From IMG/VR virus record IMGVR_UViG_3300033155_001152, positions 40,237 through 104,236 of that record: DNA of 64,000 nt. One strand, 5' to 3'. The notes under the pieces were generated by a model. The model saw only the letters and a program-made list of their open reading frames with translations, was not told where the DNA came from and made no database searches. Below, one piece after another: positions 18,901 to 26,636 of the stretch. This DNA is from a virus. Made by a program: the position numbers and the translations under genes. The number at the start of each line of letters is the position of its first letter. Within the stretch, counting starts at the first letter, position 1.

Positions 18901-20272
18901 TAATGGCGTCTCGAATCTTTGGATCGGTCGATTCAACAGTGGTTCGTCTTACGCGAATGTCATAGGTGTCCTGGTCAAGATCGGGACTGTAAAAACTGAA
19001 TCTTACCGCACTTGTTTGCGCTTTCGTTATGATGGTTGATTTTCCATAGACCGCCTTGTGCTTAACAAAGCCAACTACATTTTCATCCACATCAAAGATA
19101 AACTCTCTATTGTGACTGCCTGCTACATGTATATGATCTCCGGCATCACGAAAAGTCGTTCTGTCTTCATACGGAACGCTCGATGTGACATTTCCATCGG
19201 CGTCATAAACATTGTACGGATAATATCTGTACCACTCATCTACATCTGATACAAAACCCTGGTCCTTTAATGTGGTCCAGATAGTCGGCTCACTAACTTT
19301 TTTATATTCTATTTCGAATATGACCTGGACCACTGATCTGGTTCCGTCATCATTATATTGAACCAAACCTTGTGGCGCAACAAAGTCCAGCCTGAACGCA
19401 TCTATTGTGCCTGTTGTTCTTGTTTGAAATGTGTCCGTTACAGATGTGGCTACAGATATTGGACTGACGGTATTTCCGAACCATTCAATTATGTTATCGT
19501 TGTCGGTGTCTCCAAGACGTATTTTCACCTCTGCATCTAAAAATCCAGCTATGTCCTGTTCATTAAGCTCTATGTCACTTATGCCTGCGCTAACACCTTC
19601 GCCCGCATTCAACAGTAGATAAAGATATTGAGCGCCAGCCTGGTTTCTGGTGTGGAAATTTATGATATTTCCGGCCATTCTAAAGGGGCCGTAACAAACT
19701 GGAAGTGGGGTGCCTTCATCAGAAGTATTTTTTGCTCCGTCGATACCATAGGTTTTGGAATCTTCAAAGCTACTTGATCCTCCCAAAGCATCTGGAGCTA
19801 TTGGCGGTAATATTGCATTTACAAGTAGAGAGCCTGCTATTACGAACGCAATCTCAATTGCGCTCGTGGCAAATGTCCCAAACTCAAACGCCCCTGCAAA
19901 CTCTGGAGCGTAAATGGTAATAACAACCATAAGAACTAGACGCAATATCGCTTTACTATCGTTCTCGTCTCCACCGCCCGGAACTTCAAAAATAACAACC
20001 ACATCGCCTTTGGCTATGAGACTGTCCTTCCAATCTTCCTTTGGAATTATGTCGCCGTTTATACTAGCTACTATAACCTCGTCGGGTAACTCTCGAGCCT
20101 TCTTGGATATCACATCAAAAATAGAAAGTCGCTCTCCTACTTTCTTAAATTCGTGGGTATGTTTGGTGTTGTCAAACGGATTTGTGGAATATATGACGCG
20201 AGCCATACCTTCAGGAATTGGGGCAACCCTGAGTTTGGCGTTCGACTTTAATTCTGCTTTACAGAGGCTCAT
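12926..20272 (-). CDS. Tail tip/host-specificity protein (J-like) with collagen-like repeat modules
   Basis: About 2448 residues. The first third is a central tail hub of the lambda J type: early hydrophobic segment (AILRLVLMVVITIYAPEFAGAF), then GTPLPVCYGPFRMAGNIIN, WIEWGEYCDAEGL and the RAEEATYMLLN region. Around residues 1000-1130 are fibronectin III-like domains (APGVPTSAAISI, YFYWIRAVDSNGNSSAW). Then come eight modules of about 97 residues, each closed by a collagen-like Gly-x-y stretch. The final 400 residues are beta-rich and probably carry receptor binding. I chose ATG 20272; the longer frame begins with TTG at 20314, deep inside the K-like gene, while GGGATATT precedes 20272. Confidence 0.9.
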   Translation of the reverse strand: MSLCKAELKSNAKLRVAPIPEGMARVIYSTNPFDNTKHTHEFKKVGERLSIFDVISKKARELPDEVIVASINGDIIPKEDWKDSLIAKGDVVVIFEVPGGGDENDSKAILRLVLMVVITIYAPEFAGAFEFGTFATSAIEIAFVIAGSLLVNAILPPIAPDALGGSSSFEDSKTYGIDGAKNTSDEGTPLPVCYGPFRMAGNIINFHTRNQAGAQYLYLLLNAGEGVSAGISDIELNEQDIAGFLDAEVKIRLGDTDNDNIIEWFGNTVSPISVATSVTDTFQTRTTGTIDAFRLDFVAPQGLVQYNDDGTRSVVQVIFEIEYKKVSEPTIWTTLKDQGFVSDVDEWYRYYPYNVYDADGNVTSSVPYEDRTTFRDAGDHIHVAGSHNREFIFDVDENVVGFVKHKAVYGKSTIITKAQTSAVRFSFYSPDLDQDTYDIRVRRTTVESTDPKIRDAITWTDLNEIVNDTVTYKHTALLGLKIRLTDQLSSFPTVTYLNSGRVIKFWDSINKVWSSGPSKNPAWVVYDALTNQRFGGSVDESRIDIDAWIEWGEYCDAEGLTFQGVFDTASNLWDASMHIFRAGHARPIKMGTKYSVAIDRAIAPSQMFTVGNIIKGSFNQKWLSLSDRANEVELHYFDESDRFKRRTIKVYDALSVTGAAQNTASATMYGIVDKTRAAEEATYMLLNNRYLKSVVTFKSPMEAIAVVVGDVFALQHDQPEWSVGGRFVSGSTTTSMEVDREITFDGAKSYKFMARFDYLVRDVATITDITGRKITLSGYAGATNINRCWLTADHTVDVRITRVDTDTIWVDDVSGLSVTDSLDLIETDAIEIRDVVAATSGDLTTIPLNSALDSAPSEHFIYMVGEDTIMESEWRVTKLDINKNLEVTITGATYDEQIYDWTPLTVQPEPDTGQSRIVPHVINLDAVEGSVSIGGILRPVIDISWDLPENFENYAGVLVELNIGGGGYEFAKIQRGGLSTTVEVSLNDAADVRVVAMSSDGRFALNSTAPEITGLTMTGDVIAPGVPTSAAISIGTVGLQVSWVNPVDSDFAGCDIKRNTTDDEPGATIIFTTDKLQVSYEDVQATIAANSYFYWIRAVDSNGNSSAWVATTPTDLQPIEFVDGYNTATLIAYKRSASAPTDDPGVSITYTFATADWTPGNGWSKTMPAGSDPLYALSATAFSTEETDDVLSADWSAPALILQDGADGGDGLNVATAYIYQRTATDSAPSVPSVTATLTFATGAITGLDNGWTDTVPAAGSNPFLWVTLATASAATATDDILTGEWQTPQHLAEDGADGTPGSPGSDGFNTATLTAFKRAAVAPTDDPGVSITYTFSTADWTPGNSWSKTIPAGSDPLYALSATARSQATTDDVLSADWSAPVLILQDGADGADGADGDAGLNVATAYIYQRTATDSAPSVPSVTATFTFSTGNITGLDNGWTDTVPAAGSNPFLWVTLATASAAAATDDILTGEWQTPQHLAEDGADGATGGDGSDGLNNATVYLYNKNTSDVTPPSAFSGTFTYTFATAILSGGTPNGWTQDPPTVAAGEFLWVRQAVASADTATDSVPTADFAAAVVSSGTGTDGTDGTDGTDGTDGLNVATVYIYQRTATDSAPTLPTTASATYTFATGALDALDNGWTSTIPAAGTDDFLWASFATASNTAATDEILAAEWQAAQKLAETGDTGDTGGDGTDGLNNATVTLFASNTSGVTPPSAFSGTFTYTFATGVLSGGTPNGWSQTAPTLAAGDYLWQRQAPASSNTATDSVPTADFNAAQVVGIGGADGGDGADGADGDAGLNNATVTLFASNTDGGTPPSAFSGTFTYTFSTGVLSGGTLNGWTQNAPTLAAGDYLWQRQAVASSNTATDSVPTADFNAAQVVGIGGADGVAGVDGLVVAAVRFNTKTFTVASSPGDMYIHGFNSGTPADVPGSLLFDGVAVAIPNAYITTSQLENQGFLVFDTAELGAFTTTAPLGASTDMAACRMQSSATIGTVQWQYDNNTEWVNFTPTTEHIVIGTYNASAANLIANATITSPMTLSSQHITAGRIEIADLSSLAAIIGQLDTRTPGADANASPRLRLSDTNSPIQVFRPDDDTTVLFGLTEDGNGDLVMTLLGDFSPDSLNTANAYSQTGISALALRLGLSGGGQGGHVSFATPVDVTAGPATKALTIGTSITSAGQDILLNFQFVDDDSGFGIGGKVRALWTIKWQVNIDSGGWNDVAGASYNFTGVYEEYVDPQEEEIEYWSHTLNATRSFNYSSTVADSVYEFRISYEKTAGSLFDPKFTVANADEASAADISPASKPGFFVGAGSLALSGSTTWKTMDLTTEVYDPDANYTISADVVTISSPGYYEITYNFNYHPTGGATNDSIGCRVTKNGTTTVLSGSQSRQLIYKANTRPASVTSTFIALFVANDTIRLQQNDESGTTGNQVGTSTSLTIKKIRNT
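14580..16910 (-). repeat. Eight tandem ~290-bp modules in the J-like gene
   Basis: Each unit encodes a pattern such as LNVATAYIYQRTATDSAPSVP, then TYTFATG, GWT.T.PA, FLW..LATAS, TDD.L...W, and closes with a DGADG-type collagen-like linker of 4 to 17 residues. At least three sequence subtypes alternate (AYIYQRT, LTAFKR, VTLFASNT). Nucleotide identity between some units is high (for example around 15840-15960 and 16390-16510), giving substrate for recombination and length change. Confidence 0.85.
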
Positions 20273-20639
20273 AATATCCCAATACTCTACGTTCCCAAAT
20301 TCGCAGGTACTCAATTGTCACACCGCCTGTTGATTTAGTGGTGTGAATAAATTTTTTGTAAGGCAATAAAAAACCAACATGCATCGACATTGGCAGTTTA
20401 ATTAAAATGGTGCAGCCAGGCTTAGGCTCTACCTCAACCCACTCATTTACCTTACCCATCATCATAGCAATAATCTCCGCACCTTGCGAAGACGATCCGT
20501 AATCTGCTATATCAATGCCGATCCTTTTGTGCATTTCCATCAGTAAACCGTAGCAATCAAATGTCTCAGGGCCACGACCGCCATACTCAAATGGAGCGCC
20601 GATCAGATCACAAAACTCAACATCTTGCGCGCTAACCAT
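20259..20639 (-). CDS. Tail assembly protein K-like, NlpC/P60 peptidase domain
   Basis: 126 residues. NlpC/P60 catalytic residues are visible: FDCYGLL (Cys near residue 29) and MHVGFLL (His near 87). In lambda-like phages gpK carries such a domain after an MPN part; here only the peptidase part is present. It acts on peptidoglycan crosslinks or in tail tip assembly. The start overlaps the L-like stop, and the end overlaps the J-like start by 14 bases, giving a compact L-K-J order. Confidence 0.85.
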   Translation of the reverse strand: MVSAQDVEFCDLIGAPFEYGGRGPETFDCYGLLMEMHKRIGIDIADYGSSSQGAEIIAMMMGKVNEWVEVEPKPGCTILIKLPMSMHVGFLLPYKKFIHTTKSTGGVTIEYLRIWERRVLGYYEPL

Positions 20640-21264
20640 ATCTTATTCCAGTTCCTTTGAGACCTGGATAGCCTCCAAAATTCGGAGCGTTTGAGTGAAA
20701 CCCACATCCATTTGCACCCTGCAATGTAAGATCGCAAGATGATTCAACACCAACATAGCCGCACTCATCAGATTTATATCTCCATCGACACCTGTCACGC
20801 ATCTGTGAGCTATTTGGAAATCGTCTGGCTAGAATATTTTCCGCACCCAACTGGAAATTAACAACATAATCATTTGCAGACGAACCGATGATCTCAAAAA
20901 TTTCCTCTAGCTCTGGCTCCTCAGATAAATTATCGGAATTCACAACTCTCATAATGACAGTCGATCCGGTTGCTCCGGAGTATTCATTCATCTTGTTCAA
21001 CAGAATCTTTTGGAAGTCTTGCGCGGTTAATGAAATCTGCGGAACCCCGCCAGCCTCGTGCTTCATTTTGATATCGAACGGATACGCTTGGTAAATATTG
21101 GAATCGTAGGTTATATCTTCATTGTTGTTGACTACGTATTCCGTCTCGACAACAAGACCTGTATTTGTGTCAACAAATTGAACCTCCAGCAACACCAGCC
21201 ATGCATTGGCCGAAGCTATCTTGTTTTTTTCAACCGCGTTTACTACTGAAAATGACTTTGACAC
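20632..21264 (-). CDS. Minor tail protein L-like with cysteine cluster
   Basis: 210 residues from GTG 21264, which overlaps the M-like stop as TAGTG and follows TGGAG; the longer frame to 21300 would overlap the upstream gene by 37 bases. The C-terminal part holds four spaced cysteines (RDRCRWRYKSDECGY, SSCDLTLQ, NGCGFHSN) as in lambda gpL, which binds an iron-sulfur cluster at the tail tip. The N-terminus has the VWLVLLEVQF-like beta text of the family. It connects the M-like protein to the J-like hub. Confidence 0.85.
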   Translation of the reverse strand: MSKSFSVVNAVEKNKIASANAWLVLLEVQFVDTNTGLVVETEYVVNNNEDITYDSNIYQAYPFDIKMKHEAGGVPQISLTAQDFQKILLNKMNEYSGATGSTVIMRVVNSDNLSEEPELEEIFEIIGSSANDYVVNFQLGAENILARRFPNSSQMRDRCRWRYKSDECGYVGVESSCDLTLQGANGCGFHSNAPNFGGYPGLKGTGIRYG

Positions 21265-21629
21265 TATACTTGCTCCAGTGTAATGTCCGTTATCTCCCAA
21301 CGTCTCAATGCGGCCATACCAACGTACTTAATTTTTGGCTGACTCATAAACCTTACGGTGTACGTTGTTGCGTCTGCTGGATTGAGATATGTGAATGACG
21401 CCGAACCTCCCATTTTCGCGTCCCAGAAGTCGGCAAAACTGTCCTTTTGAGCGTCTGTTAAATCCGAGAAGCCCGTTGTCCATGTTTTCCTGGGCAAGCG
21501 AGTATAGCGAGATCGACTGACGGTATAGCCACCTTCAACCTCTGCCATTTTTGCCGGGTTTGCTTGAGCCACGCCAAAATACTTAGAGTTTTCAAGTCCC
21601 GCTAGTGCTACTGTTGGAAAATCTGCCAT
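21264..21629 (-). CDS. Minor tail protein M-like
   Basis: 121 residues. The pattern YTRLPRKTWTTGFSDLTDAQKDSFADFWDAKMGGSASFTYLNPADATTYTVRF is typical of the M/DUF2460-like tail tip ring protein, and position (tape measure, M, L, K, J) agrees. Forms the distal ring between tail tube and hub. ATG 21629 follows AGGAAACGATA. Confidence 0.8.
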   Translation of the reverse strand: MADFPTVALAGLENSKYFGVAQANPAKMAEVEGGYTVSRSRYTRLPRKTWTTGFSDLTDAQKDSFADFWDAKMGGSASFTYLNPADATTYTVRFMSQPKIKYVGMAALRRWEITDITLEQV

Positions 21630-21642
21630 TATCGTTTCCTAA

Positions 21643-24600
21643 TTATCTCGTTGCTGACTTTAGTCCGTCACGAAAACCGCCTGGTCGACCAGCCGCCTTA
21701 AGTACAACATCAAGAACATAACTCTCTCCGTCAAATTCAATTCCGCCGCTCTCTTCAGCGTCGACAGGAACCCCAGACTCATTTATAACATTCACGGTTA
21801 CGTCCGGCATTTGACCGCCCCCGCGTCCGCCGCTTATCGAAACGGGTATACTTCTACCATCAGGCAACGGAACATACGCCTCATTCATATCGCCCTCACC
21901 GAATACAGATATCTGAGGTTTGGTTGCTATACCCCCTCTAGCATATTGTTTGATGGGGCCGTTTGAAGACATAACCCCTCCAAGAGCAAACATACCAGCA
22001 AACGGATTAAAGCCATCACCGCTTCCGTCAAGACTGCTTGTGTTTATACCTGAATTGGTTGTTCCAGTTGTTCCACCTATCGAAGCCATGACAGCGCGAA
22101 CAACCAAGGCCCTCAGAAGAATCTTCAAAAGATCGGAAAGAAGCGACTTTGCAAAATCCTTGAATGCGAATTTTCCTTCCGCTATTCCATCAACAAATGT
22201 ATCGACGAAGTTACTCATCCAGTCCGCATAAGACGCCTCCAGTTTACCTCTGGTGTCCTCCCAATCTTTCAACATACGTCGCAAAGGGGTCGTGTCTTCG
22301 AACGCCTCCGCTCTCTTCACACGAAGCTCCTCGTAAAGACGAGTCATCTCCTGTATATTTTCCGCCTGTGCGTTTTCCAAAAGAAACGACTCTACTTGCT
22401 GGTCGAACAATATCTGCTCTGCCTTAAATCTGTCTCTGGCATTTTGAATTCCAGCTACATCTAGCTCCTCTATTTCCCTTCTGATTTTCAGTATTTCTTT
22501 ATCTATACTTGTAGACGCCTGCACCGAAAGCAACTCGTCTCTCAGGGCAATCATCTTCTCCATTTCATCACTGCCCTCTTCGATACCAATCGCAATACTT
22601 GCAAATAGCATACGTATCTTTCGAAGACTACGACCTGGAACCTCACTGAGATTCTTACCAACTGCGTCTGCAAATATAAGGGCCTCTTCTTTTGCCTTTG
22701 CCAGAGTTGCTGTTGCCGATTTCATTGCCGACTCGAACGACTTTTTGGCCTTTACTTCGTCACTCAGTTTGTCAATCTCGAAAAGAAGAGGGATTATTTC
22801 TCTCATCGCCTGCTTCATTTCCTCACTCCATTCGGAAACATTCCCGAAAATCTTACCGGAGTTTACTTTAGCTATGAAGCTTGCCAGCCTTGTGCCTTGC
22901 TCTAGCAATTCGGCATTAAGACTTGCCACTTTCCCTTTTGAGTTGCCGATGATTGTGTTAAGAGATGACGTATAGCCTTCCATCGCCTTTTTCGCTGCGG
23001 ACATAAGAACTGTCCCCGACGCTATATGCGCAAGATCATTCGCAACCCTTAGATTTTCAGACCTTGCCACATTTGCAATTTCAATAAGAGCGGCTATCGC
23101 CGTTTCCTTTTTAACTTCCCAGTCCGACCTGTCTTTCTCATTTAGCTCACCTCGCATAGCGAAGTCTGCATTATTGATAATGTCTCTGGCTTCGGACGCC
23201 TTTTTTACTGCAAGCGCGGTCTGAGCAGTCTGAAACTCCTCCCAATTAGCAAGACGCTCCTTGAGTCTTTGTTTTGCGTCTATCTCGCCCTTTTCAAATC
23301 TAGTATCGATTTCAGAATCGTTAGATCGAGCCAGATTTCTAGCCTCTTCGAGACTATCTCTAAACGCCCCCATCATCTCTCTTCTGGCCGCACCCGCTCT
23401 TCTTCTTGCAGCACCTTCGGTTGCGTCAGATATTACCTTTTCTGTTTCGGCTAAATTCTTTTCTAAATTAGCCACCATACCTCTTTGGGCTGCTATCGAG
23501 TCCTCGAGTATCTTCGCTGTTGATTTCTGACCTGTATCGTTTGCAGCCTTAAGACTGCCGATCATACTATTCAGAATCCTTTTCTGTTCTGCTACTCGTT
23601 TTCTACCTACCATCACTTCTGTTTTGGCAAGATTAATGCTGGCCTCAGACGCTGCCTCGCCATACTTTCTTACCTGTTCGATACCTGTTTCTGTCGCCTC
23701 ATTAACCGACTTCGAAGCTCTCCACCATCCCCAAAGTGCGGCAGCAACAGACAGTATGATGCCGATAATACTTGACAGTCTTAGCGCCTTGAGTGCCTTG
23801 CCGACCATTCCTACGCTACCACCCAGCAATCTCATTGCTGCCGCTGCCTTTGCTGTTTTTCCAAATAGCGGCGCTAGACCCGCCACTGCCAACAATGACA
23901 GTGTTCTCGTCATCTGCCTCAATACTACGTTGGTTAGCATAAGGGCTTTTAATATTCCCATAGCCTTCCAAGCACCCCAAGCAGCTACGACCTTCCATAT
24001 CATCTTTGAATGTTCACTCAGCCACGTAACCGACTTTCTAATGGCGTCGACCAGAAGCACGAATGCTTTGACCATGCCGCTGGCAATATCAATGCCGAAT
24101 CGACGAACGGCTGGATCATCCAACTGCTCGATCAAAAGTTTGACTTCACCCTTGACCGCCTCAAACAACCCACTGGCCTCGCCCATCTCCTTCAACGTCA
24201 ACTGCCAGACCGTAGACAGTCGAGCCAGGGAGCCTATGTACGTCTCCATAAGTCTTTGTGATGCGCCACCAAACGTAAGGTCAAACTCTGCGAACAGCTT
24301 CTGTAGAGCCGGTTTTGCTACAACAGCACCCTTTGAAATGGCATCCACCATATCGCCAACGGACATGTTCATACCACGCGCCAGTAGTACCATCGCCTGT
24401 GGAACTGCTTCACCCATCTGCTGGCGAAGCTCCTCCATGCTTATAACGCCCTTACCAGCCATCTGCTGGACTGCAATGGTCGCTCGATGCAAGATGTCAC
24501 CAGTACCACCAAAAGCTGATACAGCGTCAACCAGAGCGTTTAGAGAGCCAGTAGCTGGGTCGACTCCAACAGATTTGAACTTGACCCACGAACTTGTGAG

Positions 24601-25008
24601 TTCCTTGACTGCAAACGGGGCATTCTTGGCCAGGTCAATTACCTGGTTGAATTGGTCCGCCGCGTCAGTCATCTTCTCCATAGCGGTGACGCCCTTGCTC
24701 ATTCCAGTAAGCAGAACGTTCAGTCGTTCGAATTCGGCGGTGACATCGACAATGCCCTGAACCAGACCGCCTGACACTCGCCATGCGGTTCTCAGGGCGT
24801 CTCGCAAAAGACCAAGGGTGACTACGGTGTGTCGAAATGAGGTACTGAGATTGCGAACGTTCTTTTCGTGGCGCTTAACCTTTCTGTCGGCCTTTCCGAC
24901 CACAGTTGAAAACGCTTTTAGAGCTTCTTTTGAACCACGGATTCTGGCCTCGAAATTCTTCGAATCCAGGGTCAGTTCGACCTCTAACTTGGAAATTGTA
25001 GTTGCCAC
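21643..25008 (-). CDS. Tape measure protein
   Basis: 1121 residues, the length ruler of the tail. The N-terminal part (SKLEVELTLDSKNFEARIRG, ..LTGMSKG) matches the tape-measure N-terminal domain. Hydrophobic segments lie near residues 345-420 (KVVAAWGAWKAMGILKALML, LSSIIGIILSVAAALWGW) and near 1000 (LLKILLRALVVRAVMA). Long helical, Ala/Glu/Lys-rich regions fill the rest. Translation starts at GTG 25008 after AGGTAGCTTAG. Assuming about 1.5 angstrom per residue the tail would be roughly 165 nm; this is an estimate from the family rule, not a measurement. Confidence 0.93.
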   Translation of the reverse strand: MATTISKLEVELTLDSKNFEARIRGSKEALKAFSTVVGKADRKVKRHEKNVRNLSTSFRHTVVTLGLLRDALRTAWRVSGGLVQGIVDVTAEFERLNVLLTGMSKGVTAMEKMTDAADQFNQVIDLAKNAPFAVKELTSSWVKFKSVGVDPATGSLNALVDAVSAFGGTGDILHRATIAVQQMAGKGVISMEELRQQMGEAVPQAMVLLARGMNMSVGDMVDAISKGAVVAKPALQKLFAEFDLTFGGASQRLMETYIGSLARLSTVWQLTLKEMGEASGLFEAVKGEVKLLIEQLDDPAVRRFGIDIASGMVKAFVLLVDAIRKSVTWLSEHSKMIWKVVAAWGAWKAMGILKALMLTNVVLRQMTRTLSLLAVAGLAPLFGKTAKAAAAMRLLGGSVGMVGKALKALRLSSIIGIILSVAAALWGWWRASKSVNEATETGIEQVRKYGEAASEASINLAKTEVMVGRKRVAEQKRILNSMIGSLKAANDTGQKSTAKILEDSIAAQRGMVANLEKNLAETEKVISDATEGAARRRAGAARREMMGAFRDSLEEARNLARSNDSEIDTRFEKGEIDAKQRLKERLANWEEFQTAQTALAVKKASEARDIINNADFAMRGELNEKDRSDWEVKKETAIAALIEIANVARSENLRVANDLAHIASGTVLMSAAKKAMEGYTSSLNTIIGNSKGKVASLNAELLEQGTRLASFIAKVNSGKIFGNVSEWSEEMKQAMREIIPLLFEIDKLSDEVKAKKSFESAMKSATATLAKAKEEALIFADAVGKNLSEVPGRSLRKIRMLFASIAIGIEEGSDEMEKMIALRDELLSVQASTSIDKEILKIRREIEELDVAGIQNARDRFKAEQILFDQQVESFLLENAQAENIQEMTRLYEELRVKRAEAFEDTTPLRRMLKDWEDTRGKLEASYADWMSNFVDTFVDGIAEGKFAFKDFAKSLLSDLLKILLRALVVRAVMASIGGTTGTTNSGINTSSLDGSGDGFNPFAGMFALGGVMSSNGPIKQYARGGIATKPQISVFGEGDMNEAYVPLPDGRSIPVSISGGRGGGQMPDVTVNVINESGVPVDAEESGGIEFDGESYVLDVVLKAAGRPGGFRDGLKSATR

Positions 25009-25013
25009 CTAAG

Positions 25014-25351
25014 CTACCTTATTTGCACCATGTCTCTCAAGCCAGCAAGACCTTCGCTGTCCAACTTAGGCGCTTCGAGAGCAATAACTCCAATCTGCTG
25101 CTTGAGGCGTTCGTGCATATCTTCGTATCCGTCCTTACTCCCAGATGCGACCATCAAATCAAGAGTTTGGATACTGCCCGTTGCCTCTATTCTCGATACG
25201 TTCTTGTCAAACAACCAGAACCGCTTTACTGGCATCGATAGGACTTCGTTTGGAGAGAGTGAGTATGTGCTGCAAACCCTGCAAAACAAAAATCCAAAAT
25301 CTATTGTTACTGGTCCGTCGAGGTCTTCTCCTCCGGCTCCAGTATTACTTT
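25014..25351 (-). CDS. Tail assembly chaperone, T-like extension reached by -1 frameshift
   Basis: This frame stays open upstream past the G-like stop codon back to the slippery site, and encodes (after the shift) SNTGAGGEDLDGPVTIDFGF then the body with MPVKRFWLFDKNV and ASGSKDGYEDMHERLKQQI. It lacks a good start of its own: the first possible codon is a TTG near 25289 without ribosome site. It is therefore best read as the C-terminal part of a G-T fusion, which in lambda brings tape measure and tube proteins together and is then lost from the virion. Confidence 0.85.
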
Positions 25352-25726
25352 TCCCTCTTCTGCGGCCTCTGCGATTGCCGCTTCAGCGCCTTCAGCGCCC
25401 AACTGACCGGTAAACTTAATCAGAGCCGTCAGCTTGACGATTGGAAGAGCTTCTATTTCCTTTCGAGGACATGTCGGGAACTGTCGACTAAGAACCTCGA
25501 TCATACTTTGCATGACCTTCTCGTAACCCTCGTTGTCCATATCACTCGGGTCTAGTTTGGATTGTTCACCGGATAACTTCTGCGCCCACACAAAATCCGC
25601 AACTGACATCTCCGCCATCTCATGCTTGTTGCCGTTTATTAAGATAGAGACTGCGACCTCTGGTGCGAGTGCATCAAGATCAAGAAAACGAGCTTCGGTC
25701 TGGGTATTTTTGGTGGGTTTGGTCAT
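25307..25726 (-). CDS. Tail assembly chaperone, G-like
   Basis: 139 residues, mostly helical, with acidic and Ala-rich end (GAEGAEAAIAEAAEEGK). ATG 25726 follows GGGAGTACCAAA. It sits between tail tube and tape measure genes, where all long-tailed phages have their chaperone pair. A heptamer GGGAAAA lies fifteen codons before the stop and allows a fraction of ribosomes to shift into the T-like frame. Confidence 0.9.
   Translation of the reverse strand: MTKPTKNTQTEARFLDLDALAPEVAVSILINGNKHEMAEMSVADFVWAQKLSGEQSKLDPSDMDNEGYEKVMQSMIEVLSRQFPTCPRKEIEALPIVKLTALIKFTGQLGAEGAEAAIAEAAEEGKVILEPEEKTSTDQ
25349..25355 (-). promoter_or_regulatory. -1 ribosomal frameshift slippery heptamer GGGAAAA
   Basis: In the G-like frame the codons are GAG GGA AAA GTA, so the heptamer is in the correct G GGA AAA phase for a tandem -1 slip. 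The -1 frame is open from here to 25014. Lambda uses GGGAAAG at the same point. I did not identify a stimulating stem-loop. Confidence 0.88.
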
Positions 25727-25747
25727 TTTGGTACTCCCTCTAAAGAG

Positions 25748-25783
25748 TCAATAAATAGTGGCGGCCCCTTCTGGAGCCGCCAC
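25748..25783 (-). terminator. Hairpin after the tail tube gene (attenuator)
   Basis: Perfect 8-bp stem GTGGCGGC/GCCGCCAC with a ten-base loop, followed on the minus strand by TATTTATT. The weak T tract and its position before essential tail genes suggest partial read-through, lowering chaperone relative to tube protein. Confidence 0.65.
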
Positions 25784-25813
25784 CGCTTTTACTTTCGTTC
25801 GACAATCAGTCTA

Positions 25814-26620
25814 TTACGCTGATGTGTCTCCGACTTGGAACAACAGTCCACCCTGGGTGTCATCAGGATAAGCGTTGAACTCGACATTGTAAATCCGCTC
25901 CTCGTCCAGCTTGAAGCTGAATGTCAAGGCACCGCCAGTTGCAGCCAGTGGAACCGTAAAGTCTTCGTTCAAATCTGCGCCAGCCGAAACTGGATGCAGT
26001 TTGAGTGTGGACGCCAGAGCCAGGAGATCGGCCGAGATGTTCGTGGTGACATCGACGCGCTTGCTGCCAGAAGCAGAAGGTGTCGTATCGGTAACCGTAT
26101 CGAATGCACCAGGGCTGTCCGTTGCTTCGATTGCAATGTAAGACTTTCCTGAAACTCGAGCCGTCAAAATCAGATCGTCGGCGGGTGCTGTTGCGTCCAT
26201 CGCACGAGCCGGATCAGCGTTGACCACAGCTAACAGTCCATTGGCCAGATCAGCAGGAACGGTACTTGTCGTCAAAAACTCGTAATCGACGCCATTTACG
26301 GTGATTCTGTAGATGGTCGCGTCGACCGGCAGGGCTTCAACGAAAGTCGTAACCTGCTTGGTTGCGTTATCGATGAATGTGTTGCCCGGCATGATATCCT
26401 TGAGAATTTCAAGGGTCGTCTCAGCCAGTGGACAACGAACCACACACGTTCGAGCGGTAATGTATTCTTTGATTGGAGTGTTGCCGAATTGATCGATCAT
26501 CGACTTGTACGTTTCGGTGGCTACTTCAACCTCGACACCGCCCTTGGTGTAACCCAGGTCGACACCGCCGAAAACGATAGTGCAAATGCCGAGCTTGACA
26601 TTGGTTGTGGATGACGACAT
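25814..26620 (-). CDS. Major tail tube protein
   Basis: 268 residues, beta-rich, starting KLGICTIVFGGVDLGYTKGGVEVEVATETYKSMIDQFG, a text typical of lambda V / tail tube proteins, with the usual GVDLG. An additional domain of about 90 residues in the middle (VDATIYRITVNGVDYEF to KRVDVTTN) resembles an Ig-like insertion. Strong site TTAGGAGATACAACGC before ATG 26620 and an attenuator hairpin after it fit high expression. Confidence 0.88.
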   Translation of the reverse strand: MSSSTTNVKLGICTIVFGGVDLGYTKGGVEVEVATETYKSMIDQFGNTPIKEYITARTCVVRCPLAETTLEILKDIMPGNTFIDNATKQVTTFVEALPVDATIYRITVNGVDYEFLTTSTVPADLANGLLAVVNADPARAMDATAPADDLILTARVSGKSYIAIEATDSPGAFDTVTDTTPSASGSKRVDVTTNISADLLALASTLKLHPVSAGADLNEDFTVPLAATGGALTFSFKLDEERIYNVEFNAYPDDTQGGLLFQVGDTSA

Positions 26621-26636
26621 GCGTTGTATCTCCTAA

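Noticed and set aside
23624-24760. 378-residue open frame on the plus strand inside the tape measure gene
   Set aside because: Opposite-strand shadow; the tape measure frame is clearly coding with domain text and its own ribosome site.
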